From Dyella solisilvae (lineage in GTDB: Bacteria; Pseudomonadota; Gammaproteobacteria; Xanthomonadales; Rhodanobacteraceae): a DNA stretch of 64,000 nucleotides. The notes under the pieces were generated by a model. The model ran no database searches and was not told the DNA's origin. It worked only from the letters and a program-made list of their open reading frames with translations. A program made the position numbers and the translations under genes. The DNA lies in the NCBI RefSeq assembly GCF_003351225.1, contig NZ_QQSY01000004.1:199051-263050 (forward strand), read 5' to 3'. This document shows, one piece after another, positions 55,054 to 64,000 of the stretch. Every line of letters begins with the position of its first letter. Positions within the stretch are counted from its first letter, which is position 1.

Positions 55054-57144
55054 ATGGCCTCTGCTACCGCCATCGATAGCCTCAAGTCACTTGGTCGCCG
55101 CGGCGTCGGCGCGCCGGTGATCATGCTCGCCATGCTGGCGATGATGATGTTGCCGCTGCCGCCGTTTGTGCTGGACATGCTGTTCAGTTTCAACATCGCG
55201 CTGTCGCTGGTGATCCTGCTGGCGGTGATCTACGTAATGCGGCCGCTGGAGTTCGCCGCGTTCCCCACGGTGGTGCTGATGGCGACCCTGCTGCGCCTGG
55301 CGCTCAACATTGCCTCCACCCGCGTGGTGCTGCTGCACGGCCATAACGGTCCTGGAGCGGCCGGAAAAGTGATCGAGGCTTTCGGCGAATTCGTCATCGG
55401 CGGCAACTTCGCGGTGGGCCTGGTGGTGTTCGCCATCCTCACCATCATCAACTTCGTGGTGGTGACCAAGGGCGCCACGCGCGTGTCCGAAGTGACCGCG
55501 CGCTTCACCCTGGATGCGATGCCCGGCAAGCAGATGGCGATCGACGCTGACCTCAACGCCGGCCTGCTCAACCAGGAACAGGCGCGCGAGCGTCGCCAGG
55601 AAGTTCGCGAGGAAGCCGACTTCTACGGTTCGATGGACGGCGCCTCGAAGTTCGTACGCGGCGACGCCACCGCCGGCATCCTGATCCTGGTCATCAACAT
55701 CGTCGGCGGCTTCTTCGTCGGCGTGATGCAGCACGGCCTGTCCGCGGCCGAGGCCGCCAAGACCTACACCTTGCTCACTATCGGCGATGGCCTGGTGGCG
55801 CAGGTGCCCGCGCTGATGCTGTCCATCGCCACCGCAGTGATCGTCACGCGCGTGTCGAAGGCGCAGGACATGGGCAAGCAGGTGATCGGCCAGTTGTTCG
55901 GCCAGCCTCGTGCGCTGGCGGTGGCCGGCACGGTGCTGGGCGTGATGGGACTCATCCCGGGCATGCCCAACATCGCGTTCCTGCTGTTGGGTGGTACCTG
56001 CGGCGGCGCAGCGTGGCTGATGGTCAAGCGCGAACGCGAGGCCAAGGAGCGCGTGGCCAGACTGGCTGCAGAAACGCCGCCCCCCGCCGCAGCGCCGGAG
56101 CGCATCGAACTGGGTTGGGAAGACGTGGCCAGCGTGGATCCGCTTGGCCTGGAAGTGGGTTATCGCCTGATTCCGCTGGTGGACACACACCAGGGCGGCG
56201 AGCTGATGGGGCGCATCAAGTCGGTGCGACGCAAGCTGTCGCAGGAGCAGGGCTTCCTGGTGCCGCCGGTGCATATCCGCGACAACCTCGACCTCGGCCC
56301 CAACACCTATCGCATCACCCTGATGGGCGTGCCGATGGGCGAGGCCGAGGTGCACAACGACCGCCTGCTGGCGATCAACCCCGGCCGTGTGCAGGAAGGC
56401 CTGCACGGCATTCCTACGCGCGACCCGGCATTCGGCCTGGAGGCGATGTGGATCGAGCCTGGCCACCGCGAGCTGGCTCAGAGCCTTGGCTATACCGTGG
56501 TCGATCCGGCGACGGTGATCGCCACGCATCTCTCGCACATCCTGCAGGGCCACGCGCACGAACTGCTCGGCCACCAGGACGTGCAGCAGCTGCTCGACCG
56601 CCTCGCGCAGACCGCGCCGAAGCTGGTGGAGGACCTGGTGCCCAAGCGCCTGTCGCTGGGCGTGGTGGTGAAGGTGATGCAAAACCTGCTGGCCGAACGG
56701 GTGCCGATCCGCAACATGCGCTCGATCGTCGAATCCTTGGCGGAGCACGCAGGCCAGAGTCAGGATCCCGGCGCGCTCACCGCCGCGGTGCGTGTCGCGC
56801 TCGGTCGGCAGATCGTGCAGGAGATCACCGGGCTCGGCACCGAGATCCCGGTCATCACGCTGGCGCCGGAGCTGGAGCAGATCCTGCTCGGATCGCTTGC
56901 AAACGGCGGCGTGGCGGGCGCTGCGGTGGAACCGGGCCTCGCCGATCGCTTGCAACAGGGTGTCGCCGAGGCTGCGCGCAAGCAGGAAATGAGCGGCGAG
57001 CCGGCCGTGCTGCTGGTCGCGCCGCAGCTGCGTCCGTGGCTCGCACGCTTCACTCGCCACGTGGCACAGAACCTGCACGTACTGGCCTACAACGAAGTGC
57101 CGGACAACCGCAGGGTGCGGTTGGTGCAGGCACTGGGACGCTAA
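55054..57144 (+). CDS. flhA: FlhA, export gate platform protein
   Basis: A 696-residue protein with eight N-terminal membrane helices (to about 330), the FHIPEP signature region (about 143-170, ATRVSEVTARFTLDAMPGKQ) and a C-terminal cytoplasmic ring domain that binds chaperones. Full length. Confidence 0.97.
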   Translation: MASATAIDSLKSLGRRGVGAPVIMLAMLAMMMLPLPPFVLDMLFSFNIALSLVILLAVIYVMRPLEFAAFPTVVLMATLLRLALNIASTRVVLLHGHNGPGAAGKVIEAFGEFVIGGNFAVGLVVFAILTIINFVVVTKGATRVSEVTARFTLDAMPGKQMAIDADLNAGLLNQEQARERRQEVREEADFYGSMDGASKFVRGDATAGILILVINIVGGFFVGVMQHGLSAAEAAKTYTLLTIGDGLVAQVPALMLSIATAVIVTRVSKAQDMGKQVIGQLFGQPRALAVAGTVLGVMGLIPGMPNIAFLLLGGTCGGAAWLMVKREREAKERVARLAAETPPPAAAPERIELGWEDVASVDPLGLEVGYRLIPLVDTHQGGELMGRIKSVRRKLSQEQGFLVPPVHIRDNLDLGPNTYRITLMGVPMGEAEVHNDRLLAINPGRVQEGLHGIPTRDPAFGLEAMWIEPGHRELAQSLGYTVVDPATVIATHLSHILQGHAHELLGHQDVQQLLDRLAQTAPKLVEDLVPKRLSLGVVVKVMQNLLAERVPIRNMRSIVESLAEHAGQSQDPGALTAAVRVALGRQIVQEITGLGTEIPVITLAPELEQILLGSLANGGVAGAAVEPGLADRLQQGVAEAARKQEMSGEPAVLLVAPQLRPWLARFTRHVAQNLHVLAYNEVPDNRRVRLVQALGR

Positions 57145-57264
57145 GACGCGGGAGAGGGGAATGGAACGTCGGGCAGGGCAGATCGCAACGCCACGTAGAG
57201 CCGCATGGCGGCCATGCCGACATGCCACGTCTCCGCGGCGCGCGTTCCGTCAGTGGAGCAAGGC

Positions 57265-58695
57265 ATGAAGATCAAGCGTTTCGTGGCCGCCGACATGCGG
57301 CAGGCCATGCGTGAGGTGCGTGAGGATCAGGGTCCTGATGCAGTGATCCTTTCCACGCGTCGCCTGGAGGAAGGCATCGAGATCATCGCCGCCGTGGATT
57401 TCGATGAGGCTCTGGTACGCGAGGCGGCCCGTCACGGGGCGCCGTTGCCGGTCGAATCGCGCACGGCGCCGCCGACTGCAGAGGATGCTCCCACGCCGAT
57501 TCGTCGCGCCGACGCGCTGCCGCCACCGTTGCCGCCTGGCCATCGTCACGAGGACGACGGAGTTACCGTCACCCTGTCGCGCCGGGCGCCGTTGCCGCCG
57601 CGCATCGAGGTCACGCCCGCTGCGGCGGCGCGTGCAGAGTCTCCGCAGCCGCCGACGGCCAATCGGTTCGAGGCGACGCAGCCCGTTGCGGCCGCCGCGA
57701 CAGGGCCCACGCCTGCGGCTCCTGCGGCGGACGTCGAAGCGCCGATCCATCCGCTACTCGAGCGCGCCTTGCAGGACACCGCGCGCGTGCGCGCCGAACT
57801 TGGCAGCTTGCGCGACCTGCTGGAGACCCAGCTCTCCAGCCTGATCTGGAACGACATGGAGCGCCGCCACCCAATGCGTGCACGCGTGCTGCGCGAGATG
57901 ACCCGGCTGGGCATCGAGCCTGATGTGGCGCGACGCCTGGCGGACGAATTGCCACCCAACATCAACGCCGAGCAGGCACGTTACCTGCCGCTGGGCATGC
58001 TCAGCCGCAGTCTTTCCATCGGCCGACGCGAAGAGTCCGATCGCCAGGGCGTGGTCGCGCTGGTCGGTCCCACCGGCGTAGGCAAGACCACCACGCTCGC
58101 CAAGCTCGCCGCGCGCGCGGTGATGCGCCATGGCGCCTCCCAGGTTGCGCTGGTCAGCACGGATCACTACCGCATCGGCGCCGCCGCGCAGCTGGAACAC
58201 TACGGCCGCCTGCTTGGCGTGCGCGTGTATCCAGCCTACGACGCCGACAGCCTGCGCCAGGTGCTCACGCTGCTGCGCGGTTGCCACACCGTGCTGGTGG
58301 ATACCGCCGGCCTCGCCGGCAACGATCCGCGCCTCGCCGAGCAACTGAAGGTGCTCGGCGACGGTGGCGACCTGCGCGCCTGCCTGGTGCTGGCGGCCAA
58401 CGCCCATGCCTCGTCGCTGGACGAAGCCGTGCGCGCCTACCTGCCGGTGCGGCCGCACGCCTGCATCCTCACCAAGCTCGACGAGGCGCCCAACCTCGGC
58501 GGTGCGCTATCCGTGCTGATCCGCCACCGCCTTGCGCTCGACTACATCACCGACGGCCAGCGCGTGCCCGAGGACATCGCCACTGCGGACGCGCGCGTGC
58601 TGGTGTGCCGTGCCGCACAGGTGCTCAAGGGCAACCATCCCGCGGATGACGATGCGATGGCGGAACGGTTCGGACTGGCGGTGGCGAACGCATGA
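57265..58695 (+). CDS. flhF: FlhF, SRP-type GTPase for polar flagellum placement
   Basis: A 476-residue GTPase: basic N-terminal B domain, a Pro/Ala-rich linker (~60-160), then the NG domain with GPTGVGKTT (268-276), STDHYRIGAAAQL, DTAGLAGND and TKLDEAPN. ATG 57265 has GGAGCAAGG upstream. It recruits early basal-body parts to the pole. Overlaps fleN by 4 bp. Confidence 0.96.
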   Translation: MKIKRFVAADMRQAMREVREDQGPDAVILSTRRLEEGIEIIAAVDFDEALVREAARHGAPLPVESRTAPPTAEDAPTPIRRADALPPPLPPGHRHEDDGVTVTLSRRAPLPPRIEVTPAAAARAESPQPPTANRFEATQPVAAAATGPTPAAPAADVEAPIHPLLERALQDTARVRAELGSLRDLLETQLSSLIWNDMERRHPMRARVLREMTRLGIEPDVARRLADELPPNINAEQARYLPLGMLSRSLSIGRREESDRQGVVALVGPTGVGKTTTLAKLAARAVMRHGASQVALVSTDHYRIGAAAQLEHYGRLLGVRVYPAYDADSLRQVLTLLRGCHTVLVDTAGLAGNDPRLAEQLKVLGDGGDLRACLVLAANAHASSLDEAVRAYLPVRPHACILTKLDEAPNLGGALSVLIRHRLALDYITDGQRVPEDIATADARVLVCRAAQVLKGNHPADDDAMAERFGLAVANA

Positions 58696-59636
58696 GCGGG
58701 GTTTTCGCGATGAATCAGGCCATGGGTCTGGAAAGCATGTTGCGCGCGTTGGCCGATCGGCATGGCGCCACGACGAAACCGGCGCATGACCAGGCCTTCG
58801 GGCTGGCCAGCCCGGCGCCGCAGAAGCGTTGCCGCGCCATTGCGGTGGCGGGTGGCAAGGGCGGGGTGGGCAAGACCACGGTATCGGTGAACCTCGGCAT
58901 GTCACTCGCCATGGCGGGGCACGAGGTGATCCTGCTCGATGCCGACATGGGCCTGGCCAACATCGATGTGCTGCTGGGCCTGACGCCCACGCGGCACATC
59001 GGCCATCTGCTCGACGGCAGCTGCGGCATCGAGGATCTGCTGCTCACCGGTCCCCACGGACTGAAGGTGGTGCCGGCTGGCTCGGGCACGCGCCGCCTGG
59101 CCCAATTGGGCAACGGCGAGCACGCCGCGGTGATCCGCGCCTTCGACGACCTGATGATGCCGCCGGACTACCTGCTGGTGGATACCGCCGCGGGCGTGTC
59201 CGACAACGTGGCGATGTTCGCGGCTGCGGCCGATGACGTGGTGCTCGTGGTGTGCGACGAGCCGGCCTCGCTCACCGACGCCTACGCCTTGCTCAAGGTG
59301 CTAAGCCGCGACTTCGGCGTCCGTCGCTTTCGCATGGTGGCCAACATGGTGCGCAACATCGGCGAGGCCCGCGTGCTGCACCAGAAGCTGGCGCGGGTAT
59401 GCGACCGCTTTCTCGACGTGGCGCTGGAATTCATGGGCCACGTGCCCCAGGACGAGCGCCTGCGCCAGGCCATTCGCCGGCAGAGCGCGGTGGTCGATCT
59501 GTGGCCATCGAGCCGCTCGGGACAGGCATTCAAGCAATTGGCGGGTGCGGTCGATACATGGGGTGAACCCGAGCGACTGGGGCTGGACCGCATTGCGTTC
59601 TTCAGCAGGCACGCCGCAGCGGCGACGGGGTGGTGA
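58692..59636 (+). CDS. fleN: FleN (FlhG), MinD-like regulator of flagellar number
   Basis: A 314-residue MinD-family ATPase: Walker A GGKGGVGKTTV (54-64) with the deviant-Walker Lys, LLDADMGLANIDVLLG and LVDTAAGVSDNVAMFA. It restrains FleQ and FlhF to keep one polar flagellum. Overlaps flhF; fliA begins one base after its stop. Confidence 0.96.
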   Translation: MSGVFAMNQAMGLESMLRALADRHGATTKPAHDQAFGLASPAPQKRCRAIAVAGGKGGVGKTTVSVNLGMSLAMAGHEVILLDADMGLANIDVLLGLTPTRHIGHLLDGSCGIEDLLLTGPHGLKVVPAGSGTRRLAQLGNGEHAAVIRAFDDLMMPPDYLLVDTAAGVSDNVAMFAAAADDVVLVVCDEPASLTDAYALLKVLSRDFGVRRFRMVANMVRNIGEARVLHQKLARVCDRFLDVALEFMGHVPQDERLRQAIRRQSAVVDLWPSSRSGQAFKQLAGAVDTWGEPERLGLDRIAFFSRHAAAATGW

Positions 59637-59637
59637 G

Positions 59638-60423
59638 ATGAGCGTGGCTTCCGAATACCTGCAACTGCAACGGCAGAGCGCCGATGAACTGGTTCGCCAG
59701 CACGCGCCGCTGGTGCGACGGATCGCCTATCACCTGATGGGCCGACTGCCGCCGAGCGTGGACGTGAGCGACCTGATCCAGGCGGGCATGATCGGGTTGC
59801 TGGAAGCGGCGCGCAATTTCACCACCGGCCGCAACGCGAGCTTCGAGACGTTTGCAGGCATCCGCATCCGCGGCGCCATGCTCGACGAATTGAGGCGCAC
59901 CGACTGGACCCCCCGATCGGTGCACCGCAAGGTCCGCGAGATGGCTGAAGTGGTGCGCCAGATCGAGATCGAGACCGGCGCCGATGCCGAGGACGCCGAA
60001 GTGATGCGGCGACTCGGCATGGGGGCGGAGGAGTACCACGCGGCGCTGGCCGATGCGGCGAGCGCGCGCTTGCTCAGCCTGTCGGCGCCTGACGACGCCG
60101 AGGGTGGCGCAGCGTTCGACGTGGCCGACGGCGAGAGCCTGGGGCCGCAGGACAGCGTGGAGCACGAAGGCATGCGCCGGGCGCTCGTCGACGCCATTGG
60201 CAGCCTGCCCGAGCGCGAGCAGTTGGTGATGTCGCTGTATTACGAAGAGGAGTTGAACCTCAAGGAGATCGGCGCGGTGCTTGGCGTCACCGAATCGCGG
60301 GTCTGCCAGATCCACGGCCAGGCGATCGTGCGCTTGCGGGCGCGCATGACGGGCTGGACCGAGCAGGTGGAAGCAGGAAATCGGGCGAGGGCAACAGGGA
60401 AGAGCAGGGCGCGCGGATCGTAG
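59638..60423 (+). CDS. fliA: FliA, flagellar sigma factor 28
   Basis: A 261-residue sigma-70-family factor. Region 2: DLIQAGMIGLLEAARNFTTG and FETFAGIRIRGAMLDELRRT; region 4: LNLKEIGAVLGVTESRVCQI. Start ATG 59638; the open frame back to 59545 belongs to fleN in another frame. Reads the late promoters seen here at flgM, the soluble receptor, cheV and fliC, and is held by FlgM. Confidence 0.97.
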   Translation: MSVASEYLQLQRQSADELVRQHAPLVRRIAYHLMGRLPPSVDVSDLIQAGMIGLLEAARNFTTGRNASFETFAGIRIRGAMLDELRRTDWTPRSVHRKVREMAEVVRQIEIETGADAEDAEVMRRLGMGAEEYHAALADAASARLLSLSAPDDAEGGAAFDVADGESLGPQDSVEHEGMRRALVDAIGSLPEREQLVMSLYYEEELNLKEIGAVLGVTESRVCQIHGQAIVRLRARMTGWTEQVEAGNRARATGKSRARGS

Positions 60424-60478
60424 GACGGTTACCGATTCCACCCTCCCGAATCGCAGGGAAGCCTGGAACACACCGCCA

Positions 60479-60510
60479 TCCCGGCGGCGCCCCTTTGGGG
60501 TTCACCGGGA
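60479..60510. terminator. Hairpin between fliA and cheY
   Basis: Stem TCCCGG/CCGGGA with inner CCCC-ttt-GGGG and no T-run. It may attenuate or shield the end of the fliA message; cheY could still be reached by read-through. Confidence 0.5.
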
Positions 60511-60558
60511 CGGCGAGCAAAGAACAAGAGCATCCCCGAAAAGAACGCGGAGAGTCGT

Positions 60559-60966
60559 TTGGACAAGAACATGAAAATCCTCGTGGTGGACGACTTCTCC
60601 ACCATGCGGCGCATCGTACGCAACCTGCTGGTGGAGCTGGGTTTCAGCAACCCGCTGATCCAGGAGGCCGACGACGGCGAGAGCGCGTTGGCGATGCTGC
60701 GAACCAACGCCTTCGACATGGTCGTCACCGACTGGAACATGCCCAACATGACGGGCATCGACCTGCTGCGTGCGATTCGAGCCGAGCCGGCCCTCAAGGG
60801 CCTGCCGGTGCTGATGGTCACCGCCGAGAACAACCGCGACCAGATCATCGCCGCCGCCCAGGCCGGCGTGAACGGCTACATCGTCAAGCCGTTCACCGCA
60901 GCCACCCTGCAGGAAAAACTCACCAAGATCTTCGAGCGCCTCGCCGCCAGTGGAGCCACTGCATGA
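60559..60966 (+). CDS. cheY: CheY, chemotaxis response regulator
   Basis: A 135-residue receiver: acidic pair Asp11/Asp12, phospho-acceptor Asp58 ([10 protein letters not shown]), conserved Thr/Lys ([13 protein letters not shown]). TTG at 60559 is chosen because GGAGAG lies 4 nt upstream and relatives begin MxKNMxILVVDDF; ATG 60571 is too far from it. Binds FliM to reverse the motor. Overlaps cheZ by 4 bp. Confidence 0.95.
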   Translation: MDKNMKILVVDDFSTMRRIVRNLLVELGFSNPLIQEADDGESALAMLRTNAFDMVVTDWNMPNMTGIDLLRAIRAEPALKGLPVLMVTAENNRDQIIAAAQAGVNGYIVKPFTAATLQEKLTKIFERLAASGATA

Positions 60967-61604
60967 ACGCCCAGGTATCCCTGATGGCCGGCGAGTCGAT
61001 GCCGCAGGAACTGCATGACCTGCTCAACAGCGCTGATGGCGTCGCCTTCGAGCAGGCGCTCGACGTGTTGGTGCGCCAGCGTGAGCAGCGCATGTTCCGT
61101 GCCTTGGGCCTGCTGGCCCGCGACCTGCACGACGCCGTGCGTCGCCTTGGCGGCGACCTCGCGCAGGAAGGCGTGCCGGGCAGCGTGGCCGACGCGCGCC
61201 AGCACCTGCAGGACGTGCTGGAGATGAGCTCGCAGGCGGCCCACCGCACGCTGGATTTCGCCGAGCGCATGCGCCCGCAGGCCGAGGCGCTGTCCGAGAA
61301 CGCCGTCGCCGTGATCGACGGCACGCCCGAGGGCGACGTGGCCCATGTGCTGGCCAGGCAGGCGCAGTCGTTCGCCAACGAGTGCCGCGACGGGCTCGCC
61401 GACTTCGTGGTCGCGCAGTCCTGGCAGGACCTCTCCGGCCAGCGCATCAAGAAGGTGGTCAATTTCATCGGCAGCGTGGAGAACTCGCTGCTGGAGCTGG
61501 TCAGCCTCACCGGCGCGCTGGCCAACGGCGAGGCCGCGGCCGCGCAGGTCAAGGTCACCAGCCAGGACGAGGCCGATCGCCTGCTGAGCGAATTCGGTTT
61601 CTGA
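60963..61604 (+). CDS. cheZ: CheZ, CheY-phosphate phosphatase
   Basis: A 213-residue helical phosphatase. [19 protein letters not shown] holds the catalytic Gln, and the C-terminal CheY-docking peptide [12 protein letters not shown] is intact. ATG 60963 overlaps the cheY stop. It ends CheY signalling. Confidence 0.95.
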   Translation: MNAQVSLMAGESMPQELHDLLNSADGVAFEQALDVLVRQREQRMFRALGLLARDLHDAVRRLGGDLAQEGVPGSVADARQHLQDVLEMSSQAAHRTLDFAERMRPQAEALSENAVAVIDGTPEGDVAHVLARQAQSFANECRDGLADFVVAQSWQDLSGQRIKKVVNFIGSVENSLLELVSLTGALANGEAAAAQVKVTSQDEADRLLSEFGF

Positions 61605-61617
61605 GGACGGACTCCTG

Positions 61618-63567
61618 ATGGACCCCATGTTCGACAGCGAGCTGCGCGATGCCTTCCTGGCGGAAGCCGGGGACCTCGTGCAGCGCCTGGGCGACCAGCT
61701 CATCGGGCTGGAAGCGTCGCCGCGCGACAGCGAACTGCTGAACGCGGTGTTCCGCGCGTTCCACACGGTGAAGGGCGGCGCCGGATTCCTCGCGGTCGAA
61801 CCGATGGTGCAGCTGTGCCACCACGCCGAGGATCTGCTGAATGTGGCGCGCATCGGCCAGCTGCTGATCGACGCCGAGCGCATGGATGCATTGCTGGAAG
61901 CTTTGGACCTGCTGAACGACATGCTGGCGGCGCTGGCCGGTGGCCAGTCGATGGCGATGCCTCCGCAAGGCCTGCTTGACCGGCTGTCGCCTGCCGGGCG
62001 CGGCGGGCAGGCGCCGAAGCCGATCGCCATGCCCGTGATGCCGCCGCCCGGTGACGGCCCGATCGACGACGCCGAATTCGAGGCCTTGCTGGACAGCCTG
62101 TACGGCGGCGGAGCGCCGGGCGCCCCGGCAGCCTCGCCGGCGCCAGGTGGCAGCATCAGCGACGATGAATTCGAGTCGTTGCTGGACAACCTCCACGGCA
62201 AGGGCAGCGCGCCGGGCGCCTCCGAACCGCCGAAGTCGCCTTCCTCGCCGCACGCGATCAGCGATGACGAATTCGAGGCGCTGCTGGACAACCTGCATGG
62301 CAAGGGCGCGGCGCCGGGCGCGGTGCATGCCGCGCCCTCACCAACATCATCTCCAGCGCCGGCGGCGCCTGCATCGCGCCAGGCTGCCCCGCCGGAGAAC
62401 ACCGTACGCGTGGATACCGCGCGTCTCGATGCACTGGTGCATCGCGCCGGCGAACTGGTGCTGGTGCGCAATCGCCTGATCAGCCTGGCGGCGCGACATG
62501 GCGACGAGACGCTGGCGCTGGCCGCCGCCGAACTCGACCGCGTCGCAGATGCGCTGCAGACCGCCGTACTCGGCATGCGCATGCAACCTGTCGGGCGTCT
62601 GTTCCAACGCTTCCCGCGCATCGTGCGCGACCTCTCGCGCCAGCTCGGCAAGGAAGTGGAACTGGTGCAGGAAGGCGAGGGCACCGACCTCGACCGCAGC
62701 CTGGTCGAGGCGCTGGCCGACCCGATGGTGCACCTGATCCGCAACGCGCTCGACCACGGCCTGGAAATGCCGGAGGAACGCGAGCGCGCGGGCAAGTCGC
62801 GCAAGGGCAAGGTAACGCTCTCGGCTAGCCAGCGCGGCGAACGCATCGTGATCACCGTGGCCGACGACGGTCGCGGCATGAACCCCGAGGTCCTGCGCCG
62901 CAAGGCGGTGGAGAAGGGCGTGATCGACGACGCGCAGGCCGCGCGCCTCAACGAAAACGAATGTTATGAACTGATCTTCCGTCCCGGCTTCAGCACGGCC
63001 GCCACCGTCTCGGACATCTCCGGCCGCGGTGTCGGCATGGACGTGGTGAAGACGCGCGTGGCCGAACTCGGCGGCACGTTGCAGGTGCGCTCGCAGCTGG
63101 GGCGGGGCAGCACGCTGGAGCTGGCGGTGCCGCTCACCATGGCGATCCAGCGCGTGCTGATGGTGCGCGTGGGCGCCCGCTTGCTGGCGCTGCCGCTCAG
63201 CAACGTCGAGGAAGTGTTCGAACTGGCGCCTGGCCAGCGCCAATGGCTGGATGGCCGCGTGGTGGCGGCGCATCGCGGCCGTGCGCTCGCCCTGGCCGAT
63301 CTTGGTGGCTGGGTTGGCGTCGATGGCGCGCCCGGCAGCCACGTGGTCGTGCTGCATATCGGCCACCTGCGACTGGGCTGCCTGGTGCACGCCGTGCTCG
63401 GTCGCGAGGACGTGATGGTCAAGCCTTTGGGCCCGCTGTTCGAGGGCGTCCCTGCCGTGGCCGGCGCCACGGTCACCGGCGATGGCCGCCTGGCATTGGT
63501 GATGGACCTGGCGGGACTCTCGGCCAGCGATGGCCAACTCCTTCCCTCTTTGCGGATTAGCGCCTGA
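61618..63567 (+). CDS. cheA: CheA, chemotaxis histidine kinase, with three CheY-docking-like repeats
   Basis: A 649-residue kinase. P1 Hpt domain with phospho-acceptor His49 (FHTVKGGAGF); linker ~115-260 containing three repeats of the form I-S/D-D-x-E-F-E-x-L-L-D at 149-159, 180-190 and 214-224; P3 dimerisation (~262-330); P4 ATPase with HLIRNALDHG (372-381) and VADDGRGM (414-421); P5 CheW-like domain. It phosphorylates CheY and CheV. Fourteen bases after cheZ. The usual compact P2 domain is replaced by the repeats. Confidence 0.96.
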   Translation: MDPMFDSELRDAFLAEAGDLVQRLGDQLIGLEASPRDSELLNAVFRAFHTVKGGAGFLAVEPMVQLCHHAEDLLNVARIGQLLIDAERMDALLEALDLLNDMLAALAGGQSMAMPPQGLLDRLSPAGRGGQAPKPIAMPVMPPPGDGPIDDAEFEALLDSLYGGGAPGAPAASPAPGGSISDDEFESLLDNLHGKGSAPGASEPPKSPSSPHAISDDEFEALLDNLHGKGAAPGAVHAAPSPTSSPAPAAPASRQAAPPENTVRVDTARLDALVHRAGELVLVRNRLISLAARHGDETLALAAAELDRVADALQTAVLGMRMQPVGRLFQRFPRIVRDLSRQLGKEVELVQEGEGTDLDRSLVEALADPMVHLIRNALDHGLEMPEERERAGKSRKGKVTLSASQRGERIVITVADDGRGMNPEVLRRKAVEKGVIDDAQAARLNENECYELIFRPGFSTAATVSDISGRGVGMDVVKTRVAELGGTLQVRSQLGRGSTLELAVPLTMAIQRVLMVRVGARLLALPLSNVEEVFELAPGQRQWLDGRVVAAHRGRALALADLGGWVGVDGAPGSHVVVLHIGHLRLGCLVHAVLGREDVMVKPLGPLFEGVPAVAGATVTGDGRLALVMDLAGLSASDGQLLPSLRISA

Positions 63568-63568
63568 C

Positions 63569-64000
63569 ATGGATCTGGTAAGTCTCATCGGTACGATCCT
63601 GGCCTTCGTGGTCGTGATCGTCGGCACCATCCTCAAGGGATCCAGCGTGGAAGCGCTGTGGAATCCCGCCGCCTTCGTGATCGTGTTCCTCGGCACGATT
63701 GCCGCGCTGCTGGTGCAGAACCCCGGCAAGGTGCTGAAGAACGCATTGGCGATGTTCCCGCTGGTGTACAAGCCGCCGAGGCACCAGCCTTCGGACCTCA
63801 TCAGCCGCATCGTGGGCTGGAGCGAGATCTCGCGCCGCCAGGGCCTGCTCGGGCTGGAGCCGCAGATCGAATCGGAGAGCGACACCTTTGTGCGCAAGGG
63901 CCTGCAACTGCTGGTCGATGGCAGCGAGCCCGAGGCCATCCGCGGCGTGCTGGAAGTGGAGGTGGGCGCGCGCGAGCACACCGACCTCGCCGCCGCCAAG
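63569..64000 (+). CDS. MotA-family stator protein (MotC-like), cut by window edge
   Basis: The first 144 codons, open to the right end. MDLVSLIGTILAFVVVIVGT and FVIVFLGTIAALLVQNPGKV are the first two membrane helices of a MotA/ExbB stator subunit; the cytoplasmic loop begins with VYKPPRHQPSDLISRIVGWS. Starts one base after the cheA stop. MotA or MotC cannot be told apart here; the position right after cheA favours the second stator set. Confidence 0.9.
   Translation, partial: MDLVSLIGTILAFVVVIVGTILKGSSVEALWNPAAFVIVFLGTIAALLVQNPGKVLKNALAMFPLVYKPPRHQPSDLISRIVGWSEISRRQGLLGLEPQIESESDTFVRKGLQLLVDGSEPEAIRGVLEVEVGAREHTDLAAAK

Noticed and set aside
55087..57228. 713-codon minus-strand ORF opposite flhA
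   Set aside because: His/Gln/Arg-rich antisense shadow; flhA is unambiguous.
57145..57264. Possible sigma-54 promoter before flhF
   Set aside because: TGG occurs several times but no GG-N10-GC spacing fits.

Overview
The window reads as a high-G+C gammaproteobacterial chromosome, most likely Xanthomonadales and probably Rhodanobacteraceae (Dyella, Luteibacter, Frateuria or Rhodanobacter type). This rests on gene content and order: a flagellar cluster running flgN/flgM/flgA, cheV, flgB-L, fliC-D-S-T, pilZ, fleQ, fliE-R, flhB-A-F, fleN, fliA, cheY-Z-A; a non-canonical PilZ protein beside fleQ; and the flanking housekeeping genes. Genus is inference.

Positions 1-9445 look like one end of an integrative element. 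It holds the C-terminus of a tyrosine recombinase, an AlpA-type regulator, a DUF1376 protein and a TOPRIM-primase/RecA-fold helicase in a tightly overlapping operon. Next comes a compact restriction-modification cassette: a ribbon-helix-helix protein, an N6-adenine methyltransferase and, convergently, a PLD-family (HKD) nuclease. Two unrecognised ORFs follow. The block stops at a tRNA-Phe(GAA) gene whose 3' end faces the element, as expected for tRNA-targeted integration. No capsid, tail or conjugation genes are visible, so a satellite-like or degenerate island is the best reading.

Positions 9589-19213 are chromosomal housekeeping genes: yggX, mutY, an AsmA-like gene and ftsY on the minus strand; then rsmD, coaD, a lipoprotein gene, a YfhL-type ferredoxin, ggt, an MBL-fold hydrolase and a TMEM43-family membrane protein on the plus strand.

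From 19505 to the right edge everything serves motility and chemotaxis. A minus-strand operon encodes a soluble chemoreceptor, FlgA, FlgM and FlgN, with a degenerate EAL/HDOD protein downstream. The plus strand carries cheV, rod/hook/ring genes, flagellin and cap, export chaperones, the RpoN activator FleQ, basal body, C-ring and export apparatus, then FlhF/FleN, sigma-28 (FliA), CheY, CheZ, CheA and the start of a MotA-family stator gene cut by the window edge.

The regulatory hierarchy can be read from the DNA. Sigma-54 (-24/-12) sites precede the chemoreceptor operon, flgB, fliE, fliL and possibly fleQ. Sigma-28 sites precede flgM, the chemoreceptor operon, cheV and fliC. The most notable observations are three FliM-like CheY-docking motifs in the CheA linker, a divergent control region with three flagellar promoters, a 221-bp nested palindrome between fliP and fliQ, a Ser/Thr-rich extension on FliD, and the restriction cassette with a histone-like linker and overlapping leader hairpins.
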